A DNA stretch of 64,000 bases from CAZXWN01 sp964644695 [NCBI: uncultured bacterium] (lineage in GTDB: Bacteria > UBP4 > UBA4092), in contig CAZXWN010000004.1 of the NCBI GenBank assembly GCA_964644695.1, forward strand, positions 74,962-138,961, in the 5' to 3' direction. The position numbers and the translations under genes were made by a program. Every line of letters begins with the position of its first letter. The first letter of the stretch is position 1. Under the pieces are notes generated by a model that was given only the letters and a program-made list of their open reading frames with translations, was not told the origin of the DNA and did no database searches. Positions 20,501 to 30,972 of this stretch are shown here, in pieces.

Positions 20501-20639
20501 TCAGAGCCTCAATTTTCAATGTTTTATTATCTTTGTAATAATTAAGAATTCCTCCACCGATAACGACAATTATCAGAAGGCACATAATTATCAAAATGTA
20601 TCGAAAGGACCTGTTTATTTTCACATTTTCCACTGTCAT
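17565..20639 (-). CDS. Membrane-bound dCache-PAS-GAF-GAF-HD-GYP protein, likely c-di-GMP phosphodiesterase
   Basis: 1024 aa. Membrane helices at about 12-33 and 304-326 enclose a periplasmic Cache-type sensor (35-300). A PAS domain follows (about 350-465), then two GAF domains (about 485-630 and 665-810), and an HD-GYP domain (830-1010). The catalytic signature is complete: HTQRV, HDIGK (His891, Asp892), MHP, HHEKWNGTGYPRGLKGEEIP (about 944-963), and LVDVWDALTSDRPYR. The domain order argues for degradation of c-di-GMP in response to an extracytoplasmic ligand plus cytoplasmic signals. Monocistronic; divergent from a phosphoesterase gene. The ligand cannot be told. Confidence 0.9.
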   Translation of the reverse strand: MTVENVKINRSFRYILIIMCLLIIVVIGGGILNYYKDNKTLKIEALRTLNNLTDLKIEQIVRWQNERLGDAKLIQSSKSISDAVNQFISQRNKEQQKVLLYIFDKYMQAYQYRDYRLIDNQGKVLLSGSKENNALGPYAQSISKDIIHKKTIFLSDIHVSPFNNKPHMDLWIPILYPSNEYDAPVVGAIILEIDPDQFLYPYLEKWTNPTNTSESFLVRQEGKEVVFISPLRNSKAKPLEMRIPLSRSELVAVRAIKGEKEISFGKDYRGKWVLSAAKPVPGSGWYLVAKVDLDEVLAPAKEKGLWILGTVIILVGFCLFTILLIWKQQQVHLENLALQNEMEKKRYQGRYELLAQNAYDTIVLANQDCWIIEANHQAEKLYGYTQDEIQSMKIEQLFAPECSSLLLEIREKLKTETGQIIVANHIKKNQQVFQAEISISQISIEDETYIQFIIRDISLRKKNEDELRYHVGRLELLASITTAMPGDEPLADKCEKIAGYVKDAFHLDACVIRTLDEHQDLHLLASSGLPESGKIPIMSGRLGLGKLILRDKKPIVINDVHSDSRLSNFTAMYKGGYEFISYAGAPMIVGDKVIGIIGVYSSNKLIRFTETDVKHLQIIANPVGALIANDILFKDLKNQALELEKQIQVRLESEQKAIHQLEHIHVLHEIDLLITSGANLEANLHSVLRRVQVQLRVDAVEILLLNPASFLLEYKSGIGFHLQDHFTAKLDLTEGFAGKIALEKQSKIILNIFEYSNVSSKFTEWVRKEGFRAYGGVPLISKGEIKGVMEVYSRTALPDDPDWLEFFENLGTQAAIAIDNAQLFEGLQKTNTELLRAYETTLEGWSRAMDLRDKDTEGHTQRVAQITVELATRLGIRGEEITQIKRGALLHDIGKIGVPDSILLKPGPLTDEEWGIMEMHPVYAYEMIYPIEYLRPAIDIPYCHHEKWNGTGYPRGLKGEEIPIAARIFTLVDVWDALTSDRPYRKGWPPEKVWNYIQELSGVQFDPRITRIFLNLMMDQSPKK

Positions 20640-20789
20640 ACAGATTGTCCTGCCATACCCTAGTGTACCATTGATTTAGCCGTTTTACATCCCAAATTCA
20701 AAGGGTTACCCATAAGTTAACCATTCACATCATCACCCTGTGTAATATGCTAGATTTAATTAAATAGAACCCATCAGGAAAAGATTCTC

Positions 20790-21635
20790 ATGACACCCCC
20801 ATCAACTCGTTTATCACATCGAATTATTAGAAGGGCCACCCAATTTGGATTAGCCTTCGGTCTCGGTGGGAGTCAATTAGCTACTCGACAGGAACATGCC
20901 TGGGTTCAAACGGTTCACCTGAAGGTTCCTGTTCACAAATTACCAGATTCCCTGCAGCATTTTAAAATTGCCCACCTGACAGATATTCACCGCAGTCGTT
21001 ATGTCTCCCGTAAATTTATTAAGCACTGTGTCCAAATGACCAATGAGGAACATCCAGACATCATCTTATTAACTGGAGATTATGTCACCCATAGTATTCG
21101 TTACATCCCCATGGTTATGGAAGATTTGGCACACTTAAAAGCTAAATATGGCGTATATGCCGTATTGGGGAACCATGATTATTGGACAGACCCTGAGTTG
21201 ACTATGGTCTGTATGCAGAAAGCCAATATTACCCCTCTAGTCAATGAAAGCGTATTTGTTCCCTGCAAGGATAGCGGGATTTGGATATGTGGAGTGGATG
21301 ACCTGTGGGCAGGATTATTCGATTTGGATAAAACCTTCGAGGGAACATCCGGAGACCATCCCAGAGTCCTGTTAATGCATAATCCTGACTCATTTAAGGA
21401 AGCCACCCAGTTTCATCCGGATTTGATATTATGTGGACACACGCATGGAGGCCAGGTTTCTCTACCCACCTATGGTCCCATTATTGTTCCTTCGAAATAT
21501 GGAAAGAAATATGCTTCAGGATTGTTCCATCATGGATCCACAACCATGTTTGTTAATAAAGGATTGGGACTTATTACTCCACCCGTCAGGGTCAATGTCC
21601 GGCCTGAAATAGCCATTATCACCCTCCAAAAATAA
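20790..21635 (+). CDS. YkuE-like metallophosphoesterase, probably exported
   Basis: 281 aa calcineurin-like phosphoesterase. Metal motifs in order: HLTDIH (about 58), LLTGDYV, GNHDYW, and CGHTHGGQ (about 212), with the later GLG..PPVRVNVRPEI typical of YkuE/YaeI-type enzymes. The N-terminus has IIRRATQFGLAFGLGG, a twin-Arg followed by a moderately hydrophobic stretch, reminiscent of Tat export but not a canonical motif. Substrate unknown. Short 18-bp gap to the convergent pap gene with no terminator seen. Confidence 0.85.
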   Translation: MTPPSTRLSHRIIRRATQFGLAFGLGGSQLATRQEHAWVQTVHLKVPVHKLPDSLQHFKIAHLTDIHRSRYVSRKFIKHCVQMTNEEHPDIILLTGDYVTHSIRYIPMVMEDLAHLKAKYGVYAVLGNHDYWTDPELTMVCMQKANITPLVNESVFVPCKDSGIWICGVDDLWAGLFDLDKTFEGTSGDHPRVLLMHNPDSFKEATQFHPDLILCGHTHGGQVSLPTYGPIIVPSKYGKKYASGLFHHGSTTMFVNKGLGLITPPVRVNVRPEIAIITLQK

Positions 21636-21653
21636 CCAGGGATATTTCCGCTG

Positions 21654-23150
21654 CTATTTTGCCTTTTTTATTTGTTTCTCAGCAGCTTTGATGGCTGTTT
21701 CTAAGACCTTGATTCGGGCATACCGCTTACAATTGGATTCCACAATCGTCCATGGAGCATACGTCGTACTGGTCTTTAAGAGCATATCTTCGTAGGCTTC
21801 TTTATACAGAGCCCATTTCTCACGATTCCGCCAGTCTTCTTCTGTGATTTTCCATTGTTTGGCAGGGTCATTTTGTCGTGTTTCAAATCGAAGGATTTGC
21901 TCCTCCGGGGTAATATGAAGAAAGAACTTCACGACGACTATCCCAAAACTGGTAAACTGTTCCTCCATCTCATTTATTTCCTGGTAAGCTCTCTTCCACT
22001 CAGTTTCTGTGCAATAGTTCTCAATCCGCTCTACCAATATTCGCCCATACCACGTTCGGTCAAAGATGGCGATATGACCCGCCTTCGGAACATTCTTCCA
22101 GAATCGCCAGAGATAATGATGGGCTTTTTCCAACGCAGTTGGGGCCGCAATCGGTACCACCTCATATCCACGAGGATCCAGATTAGCCGTCAAGCGCCGA
22201 ATGTTTCCACCTTTGCCCGCAGCATCCCAACCCTCAAAAAGAATTATCATCGGGATTCGGTGACGATATAAATCAAACTGGACACTACGAAATTCATCCT
22301 GGAGTTTACCCAGCTTTTTATCATATTCAGCCTTATCCAGAATATGACTCATATCCAGTGAGTCCAAGATTGAGTTCCTTGCTAAAAGCGTAGCAGGTTC
22401 AATCCTTTTTTTCTCCGGTAATGTTGTAGTTCCACCAGAAACTTGATTCAACCTTTCCTGGATTCGGCGTTCAAACTCCTGCATAATTTTGACCGCAGCA
22501 TATCGAGTGTCATGGGCCTCAACAATTGTCCAGGGAGCATAGACCGTATCTGTTGCTTCAATCATTTCATCGCCCGCCTGCAAATACTCATCATACCGCC
22601 GGCTTTTCTCCCAGTCTTTCTTAGTTACCCGCCATGCACTTTCTGGATTCTCTTCAAATTTCTTGAATCTCTTCTGTTGCTCCTTGCTGCTAATATGCAG
22701 GTAATACTTGATGATGACCATCCCATCCCGGGTCAACTGCTCTTCAAAGGAGTTTATTTCTTCATAGTCATTCAGGCAGTCCGCTCTATTTTTCCCATTC
22801 TCAACACGTTCAGAAAACACCCGTTGATACCAGCTTCTATCAAATAAATGGATTCGGCCCCGCTCTGGAGTCTTGACCCAAAACCTCCAGAGAAAAGGTC
22901 GTAATGCCTGTTCCTCATCCGGAGGTTTTACCGTATATACTTTGAATCCCCTGGGATCTAATGGCAGAATCAAACGATTTATTAACGTCCCTTTCCCTGC
23001 GGCACTCATCCCCTCAAAAACAACCATAACAGGTATCCCCGCCTGTTTAGCCTGACGTTGTAATTGCCCCAAACTGATTTCCAGGGTTTCTATTACAGAC
23101 TTATATTCGTCTTTGTTCAAACGAACCTTCAAATTGATGTCCTGTAACAT
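21654..23150 (-). CDS. pap: Polyphosphate:AMP phosphotransferase, tandem PPK2 domains
   Basis: 498 aa with two fused PPK2 domains, the architecture of Pap, which makes ADP from AMP and polyphosphate. Domain 1: Walker A GMSAAGKGTL and DRSWYQRVFSERV. Domain 2: FEGWDAAGKGGNIRRL and DRTWYGRILVERI, with the lid-type KFFLHI...EQILRFETR. The second domain keeps canonical GxDAAGKG while the first has Ser for Asp, as known for class II Pap proteins where the C-terminal domain is the active one. Start at 23150 has GGTGGAGG upstream; a longer frame would run through the preceding terminator. Confidence 0.92.
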   Translation of the reverse strand: MLQDINLKVRLNKDEYKSVIETLEISLGQLQRQAKQAGIPVMVVFEGMSAAGKGTLINRLILPLDPRGFKVYTVKPPDEEQALRPFLWRFWVKTPERGRIHLFDRSWYQRVFSERVENGKNRADCLNDYEEINSFEEQLTRDGMVIIKYYLHISSKEQQKRFKKFEENPESAWRVTKKDWEKSRRYDEYLQAGDEMIEATDTVYAPWTIVEAHDTRYAAVKIMQEFERRIQERLNQVSGGTTTLPEKKRIEPATLLARNSILDSLDMSHILDKAEYDKKLGKLQDEFRSVQFDLYRHRIPMIILFEGWDAAGKGGNIRRLTANLDPRGYEVVPIAAPTALEKAHHYLWRFWKNVPKAGHIAIFDRTWYGRILVERIENYCTETEWKRAYQEINEMEEQFTSFGIVVVKFFLHITPEEQILRFETRQNDPAKQWKITEEDWRNREKWALYKEAYEDMLLKTSTTYAPWTIVESNCKRYARIKVLETAIKAAEKQIKKAK

Positions 23151-23177
23151 GGAAAGTCCTCCACCCCCTAAAAGAAA

Positions 23178-23201
23178 ACCGGCGGCATCACTGCCACCGG
23201 T
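23178..23201 (-). terminator. Terminator after the zinc-ribbon gene
   Basis: ACCGG-C-GGCA pairs with TGCC-A-CCGGT around TCAC; on the minus strand it is followed by TTTTCTTTT. It separates the upstream pair from pap. Confidence 0.8.
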
Positions 23202-23210
23202 CATTATCTT

Positions 23211-23591
23211 TTATTTTTCAGGTTCATCCTGGCTGTCTTCATCCATCTCCGGCATATTCCCGACATCCAAAGCATTCATATATTCGGTAATAATGAACCT
23301 TGCATTATCTGCCTCCGAAGAAATAACCCAGAGATATCCATCTTTAAACATATAGGGAATCTCCGAATCACGCATGATGTTGGCATACAAAGCGGCCTGA
23401 ATCCCATCCTCAATCGGCATCAAAGGTTCCATGCTCTTGGGTTCATTGGATTCCTCATCATCACCCGGGAAACCAATATCGGCAGGCTCATCAAATCCCT
23501 TCGGTTGCTCTTCGACTAACTCAATTTGGCAATCCGGACATAGTTTTCGGCCCGGCATATACTCAAATCCACACTGTGGACACCAAGGCAT
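23211..23591 (-). CDS. Small zinc-ribbon protein with acidic linker, DUF2007-like C-terminus
   Basis: 126 aa. N-terminal four-Cys zinc ribbon (Cys4, Cys7, Cys18, Cys21: CPQCG...CPDC), an acidic and Pro-rich linker (about 30-55), then a compact alpha/beta region (MPIEDGIQAALYANIMRDS, then VISSEADNARFIITEY) resembling the putative signal-transducing DUF2007 fold; the latter is a weak match by eye. It starts 26 bp after the nucleotidyltransferase gene and probably shares its transcript. Confidence 0.75.
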   Translation of the reverse strand: MPWCPQCGFEYMPGRKLCPDCQIELVEEQPKGFDEPADIGFPGDDEESNEPKSMEPLMPIEDGIQAALYANIMRDSEIPYMFKDGYLWVISSEADNARFIITEYMNALDVGNMPEMDEDSQDEPEK

Positions 23592-23617
23592 ATATTATCT
23601 CCTCTATAACTTTCAGT

Positions 23618-24832
23618 TTAATCCAACTTTAGATTGGTAATGTCATTTTTTATGATTTCGCCAGGTCGAGTGGTTAATCCAGGCCAAATCTTCCGTCCTG
23701 GATATATGCCTGTTTTAATGCCGATGCGGGCACCCGCTCCAATCACCGTTCCGAACCGTTCCCGCCCCGTATCCACCAAGGTAGACTTTACGACAGATTT
23801 CACGGTACTCCCATCATGCCGCCAATTGGCAACAACGGTCGAAGCTCCCACATTGACATTCTCAGCCAACACCGAGTCTGCAATGTAACACCCGTAATTG
23901 ATCACACTGTTATTCATAACAATGGAATTCTTTAACTCAGTTCCGTGCCCGACCGTCACCCCATTACCCAAGGTTGTTTTCGGGCGGATAAAGGCTCCAG
24001 GGCCAATCAGACAGTCTTCTCCAATCAAAGTTGGGCCCTCAATATAAGCTCCGCTGCAGACTCGGGTTCCCTTTCCAATCACGACGGGTCCCTTAATCAC
24101 AGCGCCCGGTTCAACATCGCCCTGGATATCTGCTTCCAACGATTCCAGAAAGTATTCATTGGCATTCAGTAAATCCCATGGAAAGCCGATGGGAGACCAA
24201 TACCCTTGAAGTTCAAGACACTGCACCGGGGTCATACTCGCCAAACGGTTGGTTCCATCAGCCGCTTCATATTCACCCCTAGGTGATTTTGGGATATTTT
24301 TCAAGCACTCAAAGATTCTCCGGTCAAAGGTGTGTAATCCAGTACTGGCCAAATCACCCACAAACTCTTTTGGTTTTTCTACAATCTTCTGAAGAATCCC
24401 ATCCTGATGGGTTAAAACCCCAAAAGACTGTGGATTGGGTACGCGTTTCCCAACCGCACTATTGGGGTACTGTAAGGCAGCCTCAATATCCACACGCGCA
24501 CAAAGATCGTCACCCACCATCATCACAAACCGGTCTCGGATAAAAGGCTCTGCCTGCAGTATTGCATGGCCAGCCCCCAGTTGTTCCTTTTGCTCTACAT
24601 ATATCAATCGGATACCCCGATATTCATTCCCAAAGTGGTTTTCAATCATATCCCTACGATATCCGACGATTATTACCGCTTCATCCACCAACCCCACTAA
24701 TCGGTCCAAATTATGGGCTAATATGGGTTTATTAGCAACAGGAAGCAAGGGCTTGGGTTGAGTAACAGTTAAAGGGTAAACGCGGGTTGATTTTCCAGCG
24801 GCCAGAATTACAGCCTGAGGTTTATCAGACAT
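23618..24832 (-). CDS. Bifunctional GlmU-like sugar-1-phosphate nucleotidylyltransferase / left-handed beta-helix transferase
   Basis: 404 aa. N-terminal nucleotidyltransferase domain (1-230) with ILAAGKSTRVYPLT...PKPLLPVANKPI and the acidic metal residue in VGDDL. C-terminal hexapeptide-repeat helix (about 240-390: VIKGPVVIGKGTRV, LIGEDCLIGPGAFI, VTVGHGTEL). This is the compact archaeal/GlmU-type bifunctional enzyme, which makes UDP-GlcNAc or an NDP-sugar from the 1-phosphate. A role with the GlcNAc genes glmS and nagAB further along is an inference from the pathway only. Followed by the zinc-ribbon gene. Confidence 0.85.
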   Translation of the reverse strand: MSDKPQAVILAAGKSTRVYPLTVTQPKPLLPVANKPILAHNLDRLVGLVDEAVIIVGYRRDMIENHFGNEYRGIRLIYVEQKEQLGAGHAILQAEPFIRDRFVMMVGDDLCARVDIEAALQYPNSAVGKRVPNPQSFGVLTHQDGILQKIVEKPKEFVGDLASTGLHTFDRRIFECLKNIPKSPRGEYEAADGTNRLASMTPVQCLELQGYWSPIGFPWDLLNANEYFLESLEADIQGDVEPGAVIKGPVVIGKGTRVCSGAYIEGPTLIGEDCLIGPGAFIRPKTTLGNGVTVGHGTELKNSIVMNNSVINYGCYIADSVLAENVNVGASTVVANWRHDGSTVKSVVKSTLVDTGRERFGTVIGAGARIGIKTGIYPGRKIWPGLTTRPGEIIKNDITNLKLD

Positions 24833-24913
24833 AAATAATTACTCCATCTTATTAAAAAATCACTACAATGGGTAACATTTTATCTGATTTGAATGAAAAG
24901 GGGGAATAAAAAA

Positions 24914-24946
24914 AAGGCGGCATCACTTTTACAAGTAATGCCGCTT
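24914..24946 (-). terminator. Terminator of the pseudopilin gene
   Basis: Stem AAGGCGGCATCACTT / AAGTAATGCCGCTTT with two mismatches and an ACA/TTAC loop; a long T-run follows on the minus strand. Confidence 0.9.
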
Positions 24947-24973
24947 TGTTTCTTATTTTAAGAAAACTTATGA

Positions 24974-25579
24974 CTATGGACCACGGCGCCAAACGTCACC
25001 ACCGGAAGTGGTTCCATTGGTCGGATCATAGGTAAACGGAGAATTTTCGAGCTTGAAGCCTGCGGCCTGACCCATATAGTTGTCATTCCAAGCAGATTCT
25101 TCAGCCATTGTTGTGCTACCGTAACCATCGACTACGTCCGGACCATAAGAAGAAATGATCCAGCCAGAACCGGGCCAGTTACCCTGACGCTGTCCAGCGG
25201 TAGCCGGACCACCATTATAACCATAGAAACCCTTACCGTTTTGACGGAATGGATCTTTGAATAGGTTGCTAATGAAAGCAACCGGAGTGGTTAATGCACG
25301 GGGAAGAACACCACCATTAGCATAATCACCATCAACCGGGCTGAGGATGAATTGCGGTGGAACAGCGGTATTCACGGCATCCGCACGGGGATAAATGTTG
25401 TTATCAACATAATAAGATTCCAAAGCGGTAGCCATGCTCTGCATTTCAGCTTTAACCTTAGAAACTTTAGAACGAGTTTGCGCGGCAAGGAAGTTCGGAA
25501 TCGCAATGGCCGCGAGGATAGCGATGATAGCAACGACGATCAACAATTCAATTAAGGTAAACCCTTTATATCCTTTCAT
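24974..25579 (-). CDS. Type II secretion/type IV pseudopilin (GspG-like)
   Basis: 201 aa. The class III signal peptide is MKGYKG followed by FTLIELLIVVAIIAI, with prepilin peptidase cleavage after Gly6 and Glu5 of the mature chain. A hydrophobic helix and a long alpha segment (SKVSKVKAEMQSMATALESYYVDNN) lead to a Gly/Pro/Asn-rich globular part (YGYNGGPATAGQRQGNWPGSGW) with no recognised motif. AAAGGAGG upstream is strong, so the gene is well translated. No other Gsp or Pil gene is adjacent; an orphan or paralog-rich family is likely. Confidence 0.9.
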   Translation of the reverse strand: MKGYKGFTLIELLIVVAIIAILAAIAIPNFLAAQTRSKVSKVKAEMQSMATALESYYVDNNIYPRADAVNTAVPPQFILSPVDGDYANGGVLPRALTTPVAFISNLFKDPFRQNGKGFYGYNGGPATAGQRQGNWPGSGWIISSYGPDVVDGYGSTTMAEESAWNDNYMGQAAGFKLENSPFTYDPTNGTTSGGDVWRRGP

Positions 25580-25671
25580 ATTTTTCCCTCCTTTCTACTT
25601 TAAAATTGTAATTCTTTACTGTCAGAATTATATCGCTTTTTTTTGATTTCAACATTAAATCTGTCTTAATC

Positions 25672-25699
25672 ATTATATAGTTGTAATTTTAAAATACAA
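25672..25699 (-). promoter_or_regulatory. Sigma70-type promoter for the pseudopilin gene
   Basis: -35 TTGTAT (25694-25699), 16-bp spacer, -10 TATAAT (25672-25677). The leader would be about 85 nt. A second TATAAT-like box occurs at about 25628. Confidence 0.55.
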
Positions 25700-26108
25700 C
25701 CACCTTGCAAATATACTAGGTTACATTGGGGTTGTCAAGAATTATTTTATAATACAAATCCACCCCTGGATTCTTTTAAATTCTATCACATATTTATGCC
25801 AACTTCGACAATTCATTTAATCAAGTTATAGTACCTTATTTTACTGTGAATAAATACCACATAAACCATTGATATTGTTTATTTTAAATACGCATAAATA
25901 AGTCCGACAACAGTTTCCAGAATCACAGAGAATTGATTAACGCTTGATACAGAAGTCTATTAAAAACCCAAAGAAATCTACGACCCCTGTTTATATCTTG
26001 AAATCGATATAAGGGCATACAAAAAGGGGTTAAATCAAACCATCCTTCAACCGACTCTTCTTTTCAAAGATAACTCCCTGTTTATAAAAAGGTTAAGTCC
26101 CTTACATA
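25700..26108. other. AT-rich intergenic region, no gene; nested inverted repeat at 25983-26030
   Basis: No coding frame with a plausible start. Inside it TTATATC (25991-25997) pairs with GATATAA (26006-26012), nested in ACCCC (25983-25987) and GGGGT (26026-26030). It may be an RNA hairpin or a binding site. Nothing else recognised. Confidence 0.35.
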
Positions 26109-26155
26109 CCGAAGGATTCACGGAGCAGCTCGGAGTAAGCCCGTGGATGATTCGT
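26109..26155. repeat. 47-bp palindromic dispersed repeat, copy B
   Basis: CCGAAGGATTCACGG at one end and CCGTGGATGATTCGT at the other. The core (GAGCAGCTCGGAG) is in the opposite orientation to copies A and C. It lies just beyond the atp operon terminator. Confidence 0.8.
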
Positions 26156-26171
26156 CACCAGACAATAAAAA

Positions 26172-26201
26172 AACCGGAGAATTTTCATAGATTCTCCGGT
26201 T
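26172..26201 (-). terminator. Terminator of the atp operon
   Basis: An 11-bp perfect stem AACCGGAGAAT / ATTCTCCGGTT with an 8-nt loop; minus-strand T-run follows. Confidence 0.92.
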
Positions 26202-26219
26202 ATAGGATTTTCTTTTAAC

Positions 26220-26495
26220 TTATTGGTCGTTTTCGTCTTGGGCGATTGAATCAGAGAGAATGGTCACTTGGTTAGAAGACACTTCCAACATACCACCCTG
26301 GATGTCATATAGGGCTTCCTGTCCATTTTCTAGTCTGATGGTCAATTTACCATTGCTTAAAGCCGTCATTAAAGGGGCATGGTGGGCCAAAATACCAATA
26401 TACCCCATAATACCCGGCGCGATAATAGATTCTGCGGTACCGTTAAAAACAATCCGTTCCGGGGTCACAATTGAGAGTTTAAAGGTATTGGCCAT
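26220..26495 (-). CDS. atpC: ATP synthase epsilon subunit, short form
   Basis: 91 aa; the usual length is 130-140. It has the N-terminal beta-sandwich (FKLSIVTPERIVFNGTAESIIAPGIMGYIGILAHHAPLMTAL... to NQVTILSDSI) and stops there, so the C-terminal two-helix domain that inhibits ATP hydrolysis in E. coli is absent. The stop is followed directly by the operon terminator, so this is the real end, not a frameshift. Last gene of the operon, 19 bp after atpD. Confidence 0.94.
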   Translation of the reverse strand: MANTFKLSIVTPERIVFNGTAESIIAPGIMGYIGILAHHAPLMTALSNGKLTIRLENGQEALYDIQGGMLEVSSNQVTILSDSIAQDENDQ

Positions 26496-26514
26496 GCTAA
26501 GAGTATCCTATATC

Positions 26515-27945
<1,431 letters not shown>

Positions 27946-27957
27946 TCAGGGATTGAC

Positions 27958-28839
27958 TTAGCTCTTAAGAGCTTCAGACCCACCGACAATTTCAGAAATT
28001 TCCTTAGTAATCTGTGCCTGACGAATCTTGTTGGCCTTAAGGGTCAGGCTGTCTATCATATCCTGTGCGGCCGTTGTTGCATTTTTCATGGAAATCATCC
28101 GGGCACTGTGCTCGGAAGTAAAGGATTCTGCCACTGCGCTGAACATTCGAGTGCCCAAATAACGAGGCAGGAAATCGTGGAATATCTTGGCAGCATCGGG
28201 TTCGAATATATAATCCAATTCCATTTCATGTCCCGATTTTTTGGCAGAAGAATCCGGTGAGACTTGTATTTCAAAAGGCAGATACTTAAACATCGTCGGT
28301 TCATAACGCATGGCAGAAAGATATCTAGTGTGGAGCAGATAAATCTCATCTGCTTCGCCCGACTCAAATATGCCAATTACTTTCTGGGTAACTTGATTAA
28401 TCCGTGCATAATCGACATTCCCCAAAAGGTCCGTAATGCTCATGACAATCGGCCATTGCCGCCGCTTAAAGTAGTCATAAGCCTTTTTACCGATAATAGC
28501 CAGTTTTACATGGTCTTTGGGTTTGGAGAGGAGAAATTCTTCGGCCTTACGGATAATGTTCATATTATAAGAGCCGCAGAGGCCTTTGTCGCTGGCAACG
28601 ATTACTAAAAGGGTGGACTTGACCGTTCTTGAGTCCAGCAGGGGATGAGATAAATCCCGGACGCTGGGTAAAAGGCGGTTCATCAGTTCTTCCATTTTTC
28701 GGCAATAGGGCCGGGATGACATAAGGCGAAATTCAGATTTTTTCAGCTTCGCCGCTGCCACCATTTGCATGGCTTTGGTTATCTGACGCGTGTTTTTAAC
28801 ACTGCGGATCTGATTGCGTGTCTGTCTTAATGATGCCAT
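27958..28839 (-). CDS. atpG: ATP synthase gamma subunit
   Basis: 293 aa central shaft. N-terminal helix RQTRNQIRSVKNTRQITKAMQMVAAAKL and the C-terminal helix SARMISMKNATTAAQDMIDSLTL, RQAQITKEISEIVGG, as in all gamma subunits. 6 bp after atpA. Confidence 0.97.
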   Translation of the reverse strand: MASLRQTRNQIRSVKNTRQITKAMQMVAAAKLKKSEFRLMSSRPYCRKMEELMNRLLPSVRDLSHPLLDSRTVKSTLLVIVASDKGLCGSYNMNIIRKAEEFLLSKPKDHVKLAIIGKKAYDYFKRRQWPIVMSITDLLGNVDYARINQVTQKVIGIFESGEADEIYLLHTRYLSAMRYEPTMFKYLPFEIQVSPDSSAKKSGHEMELDYIFEPDAAKIFHDFLPRYLGTRMFSAVAESFTSEHSARMISMKNATTAAQDMIDSLTLKANKIRQAQITKEISEIVGGSEALKS

Positions 28840-28845
28840 TACAAG

Positions 28846-30354
28846 TTATGCCTTATATGAAGTTTTAAATTGTTTAATCGCCTGTTCCAATTCAGCAGCC
28901 AGTTCATCACTGAGGACTTTCGTATCAGCGATATCATGCATAATCTTGGGATATTCTTTTTGAAGGAATAAGACCAGTTGTTTTTCGAATTTCTTCAACA
29001 ATTCAATCGGCTGGTCATCTAACAACCCTCGAGTCGCTGCAAAAATGATGACGACTTGTTGTTCCAAATTCATGGGGACATATTGGCCTTGCTTCAGCAC
29101 TTCAACAACTCTTTCACCGCGAGTTAACTGGGACTGAGTGGCTTTATCTAAGTCAGAGCCGAACTGGGCAAATGCGGCTAATTCACGATACTGGGCCAAA
29201 TCAAGACGTAAGCGCCCTGCAATCTTCTTCATGGCTTTTGTCTGCGCTGCACCACCAACACGCGACACAGAAATACCAACGTTGATAGCAGGCCGAACCC
29301 CTGCGTAGAACAAGTCTGTTTCCAGAAAGATTTGACCATCGGTAATGGAGATAACATTCGTAGGAATATAAGCCGAGACATCGCCCGCCTGTGTTTCGAT
29401 AATGGGTAATGCCGTCAAAGAACCCCCGCCTAATTCCTGAGACAATTTGGCGGCTCTTTCCAACAATCGGGAATGGCAATAGAAAACATCACCCGGATAG
29501 GCTTCCCGTCCCGGAGGACGACGTAATAGAAGTGATAATTGACGATAGGCCTGTGCCTGTTTAGTTAAGTCATCATAGACGACCAGAGCGTGTTTTCCGT
29601 TATACATGAAATATTCGCCCATAGCACATCCGGCATATGGAGCGATGTATTGCAGAGACGCAGCATCATCAGCGGGTGCAGATACAATGGTGGTATATTC
29701 CATAGCGCCGTGTTTTCGTAACTCTTCGGCTACACCAACGATGTTTGAAGACTTCTGCCCAATACCCACATAAATACAATAAACACCTTTACCTTTTTGG
29801 TTAATAATGGTGTCTACGGCAACAGCAGTCTTTCCAGTTTGCCGGTCACCGATGATCAATTCACGTTGACCACGGCCAATAGGAATCATCGAGTCCACTG
29901 CTTTAAGCCCAGTCATTAACGGCTCATAAACAGGCTGTCTCTGTAACACATTCGGAGAACCTGCTTCTATGGCGCGGAATTCCTTGGTAGCGATGGGGCC
30001 TTTGCCATCCAGTGGATGTCCTAGTGAGTTTACAACACGACCCAATAACGCTTCACCCACCGGTACCTGGGCAATCCGGCCGGTCCGTTTTACCAAGTCA
30101 CCTTCTTTGATATCACGGTCTGAACCGAACAAAACCGCACCCACGGAATCTTCTTCCAGATTGAGTGCCATACCCATAACATCGCCAGTGAACTGGAGCA
30201 GCTCACCACTCATCACATTGTCCAACCCATAAATCCGGGCAATATTATCACCAACCTGCAGGATGATACCAACATCTTCCATCTTCAGGTCGCTTTTATA
30301 TCGTTCCAGTTCTGCCTGGATTATGGAGCTGACTTCTTCGGGTCGTAATGCCAT
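28846..30354 (-). CDS. atpA: ATP synthase alpha subunit
   Basis: 502 aa. Start at the [10 protein letters not shown] methionine, preceded by AAGGAGA; a longer frame to 30372 has no ribosome site. Walker [14 protein letters not shown], the Arg-finger segment with [15 protein letters not shown], and the DDLTKQA loop are present. Confidence 0.98.
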   Translation of the reverse strand: MALRPEEVSSIIQAELERYKSDLKMEDVGIILQVGDNIARIYGLDNVMSGELLQFTGDVMGMALNLEEDSVGAVLFGSDRDIKEGDLVKRTGRIAQVPVGEALLGRVVNSLGHPLDGKGPIATKEFRAIEAGSPNVLQRQPVYEPLMTGLKAVDSMIPIGRGQRELIIGDRQTGKTAVAVDTIINQKGKGVYCIYVGIGQKSSNIVGVAEELRKHGAMEYTTIVSAPADDAASLQYIAPYAGCAMGEYFMYNGKHALVVYDDLTKQAQAYRQLSLLLRRPPGREAYPGDVFYCHSRLLERAAKLSQELGGGSLTALPIIETQAGDVSAYIPTNVISITDGQIFLETDLFYAGVRPAINVGISVSRVGGAAQTKAMKKIAGRLRLDLAQYRELAAFAQFGSDLDKATQSQLTRGERVVEVLKQGQYVPMNLEQQVVIIFAATRGLLDDQPIELLKKFEKQLVLFLQKEYPKIMHDIADTKVLSDELAAELEQAIKQFKTSYKA

Positions 30355-30423
30355 ATTTATCTCCTTGAACAACCTGGTAATTCACTCCAGGCTTTTACCG
30401 TTCAAAATGTATATGCAATCTTC

Positions 30424-30972
30424 TTAATGAACATGCACCGACATAAGTCGGTCTCTTAAATTATTTAATTGGCTGCGAAAACTTCCGTCAATCATATGGT
30501 TATGAAAATTCACTATTACGCCGCCCAATATCCGTTTATCTACTTTATGTTCCAACCGGATTTGTTTACCCGTTAACACTTGCAGTTTCAGTTGTAACTT
30601 ATTCGAAAGGTCTTCCGACATGGGAACAGCTGTAATCACCTGGGCCTTCTGAATGCCAGCTTCCTCATCCACTTTTTCAAAGAAAAACTCAATTATCTCA
30701 GACATCTGGCTGATACGCTTATGCCGTAACAAAATCAGAATAAATTCGTATGTAAGCTGGGAGACTTTCCCCTCCAGAACCGCCCGAATAAATTTCATTT
30801 TCTCATCCAGGGAGAACTGTGGACCTTCGATAAATCGACGAAAGTCCTGTTTTGTTTCCATGATGGGTTGAAACAACTGCATTTCACTGACAATCTGGTC
30901 CAGAATCCCCAACTTACGAGATTCCTGATAAAGCGCATGCGCATAGATTATGGAGGATATGGGATCTTTCAT
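30424..30972 (-). CDS. atpH: ATP synthase delta subunit
   Basis: 182 aa stator protein. N-terminal helical bundle, and the C-terminal signature LRLEHKVDKRILGGVIVNFHNHMIDGSFRSQL (matching the family's VDxxllGGxvixxgdxxiDgSvrgrL). Overlaps atpF by 4 bp. Confidence 0.94.
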   Translation of the reverse strand: MKDPISSIIYAHALYQESRKLGILDQIVSEMQLFQPIMETKQDFRRFIEGPQFSLDEKMKFIRAVLEGKVSQLTYEFILILLRHKRISQMSEIIEFFFEKVDEEAGIQKAQVITAVPMSEDLSNKLQLKLQVLTGKQIRLEHKVDKRILGGVIVNFHNHMIDGSFRSQLNNLRDRLMSVHVH

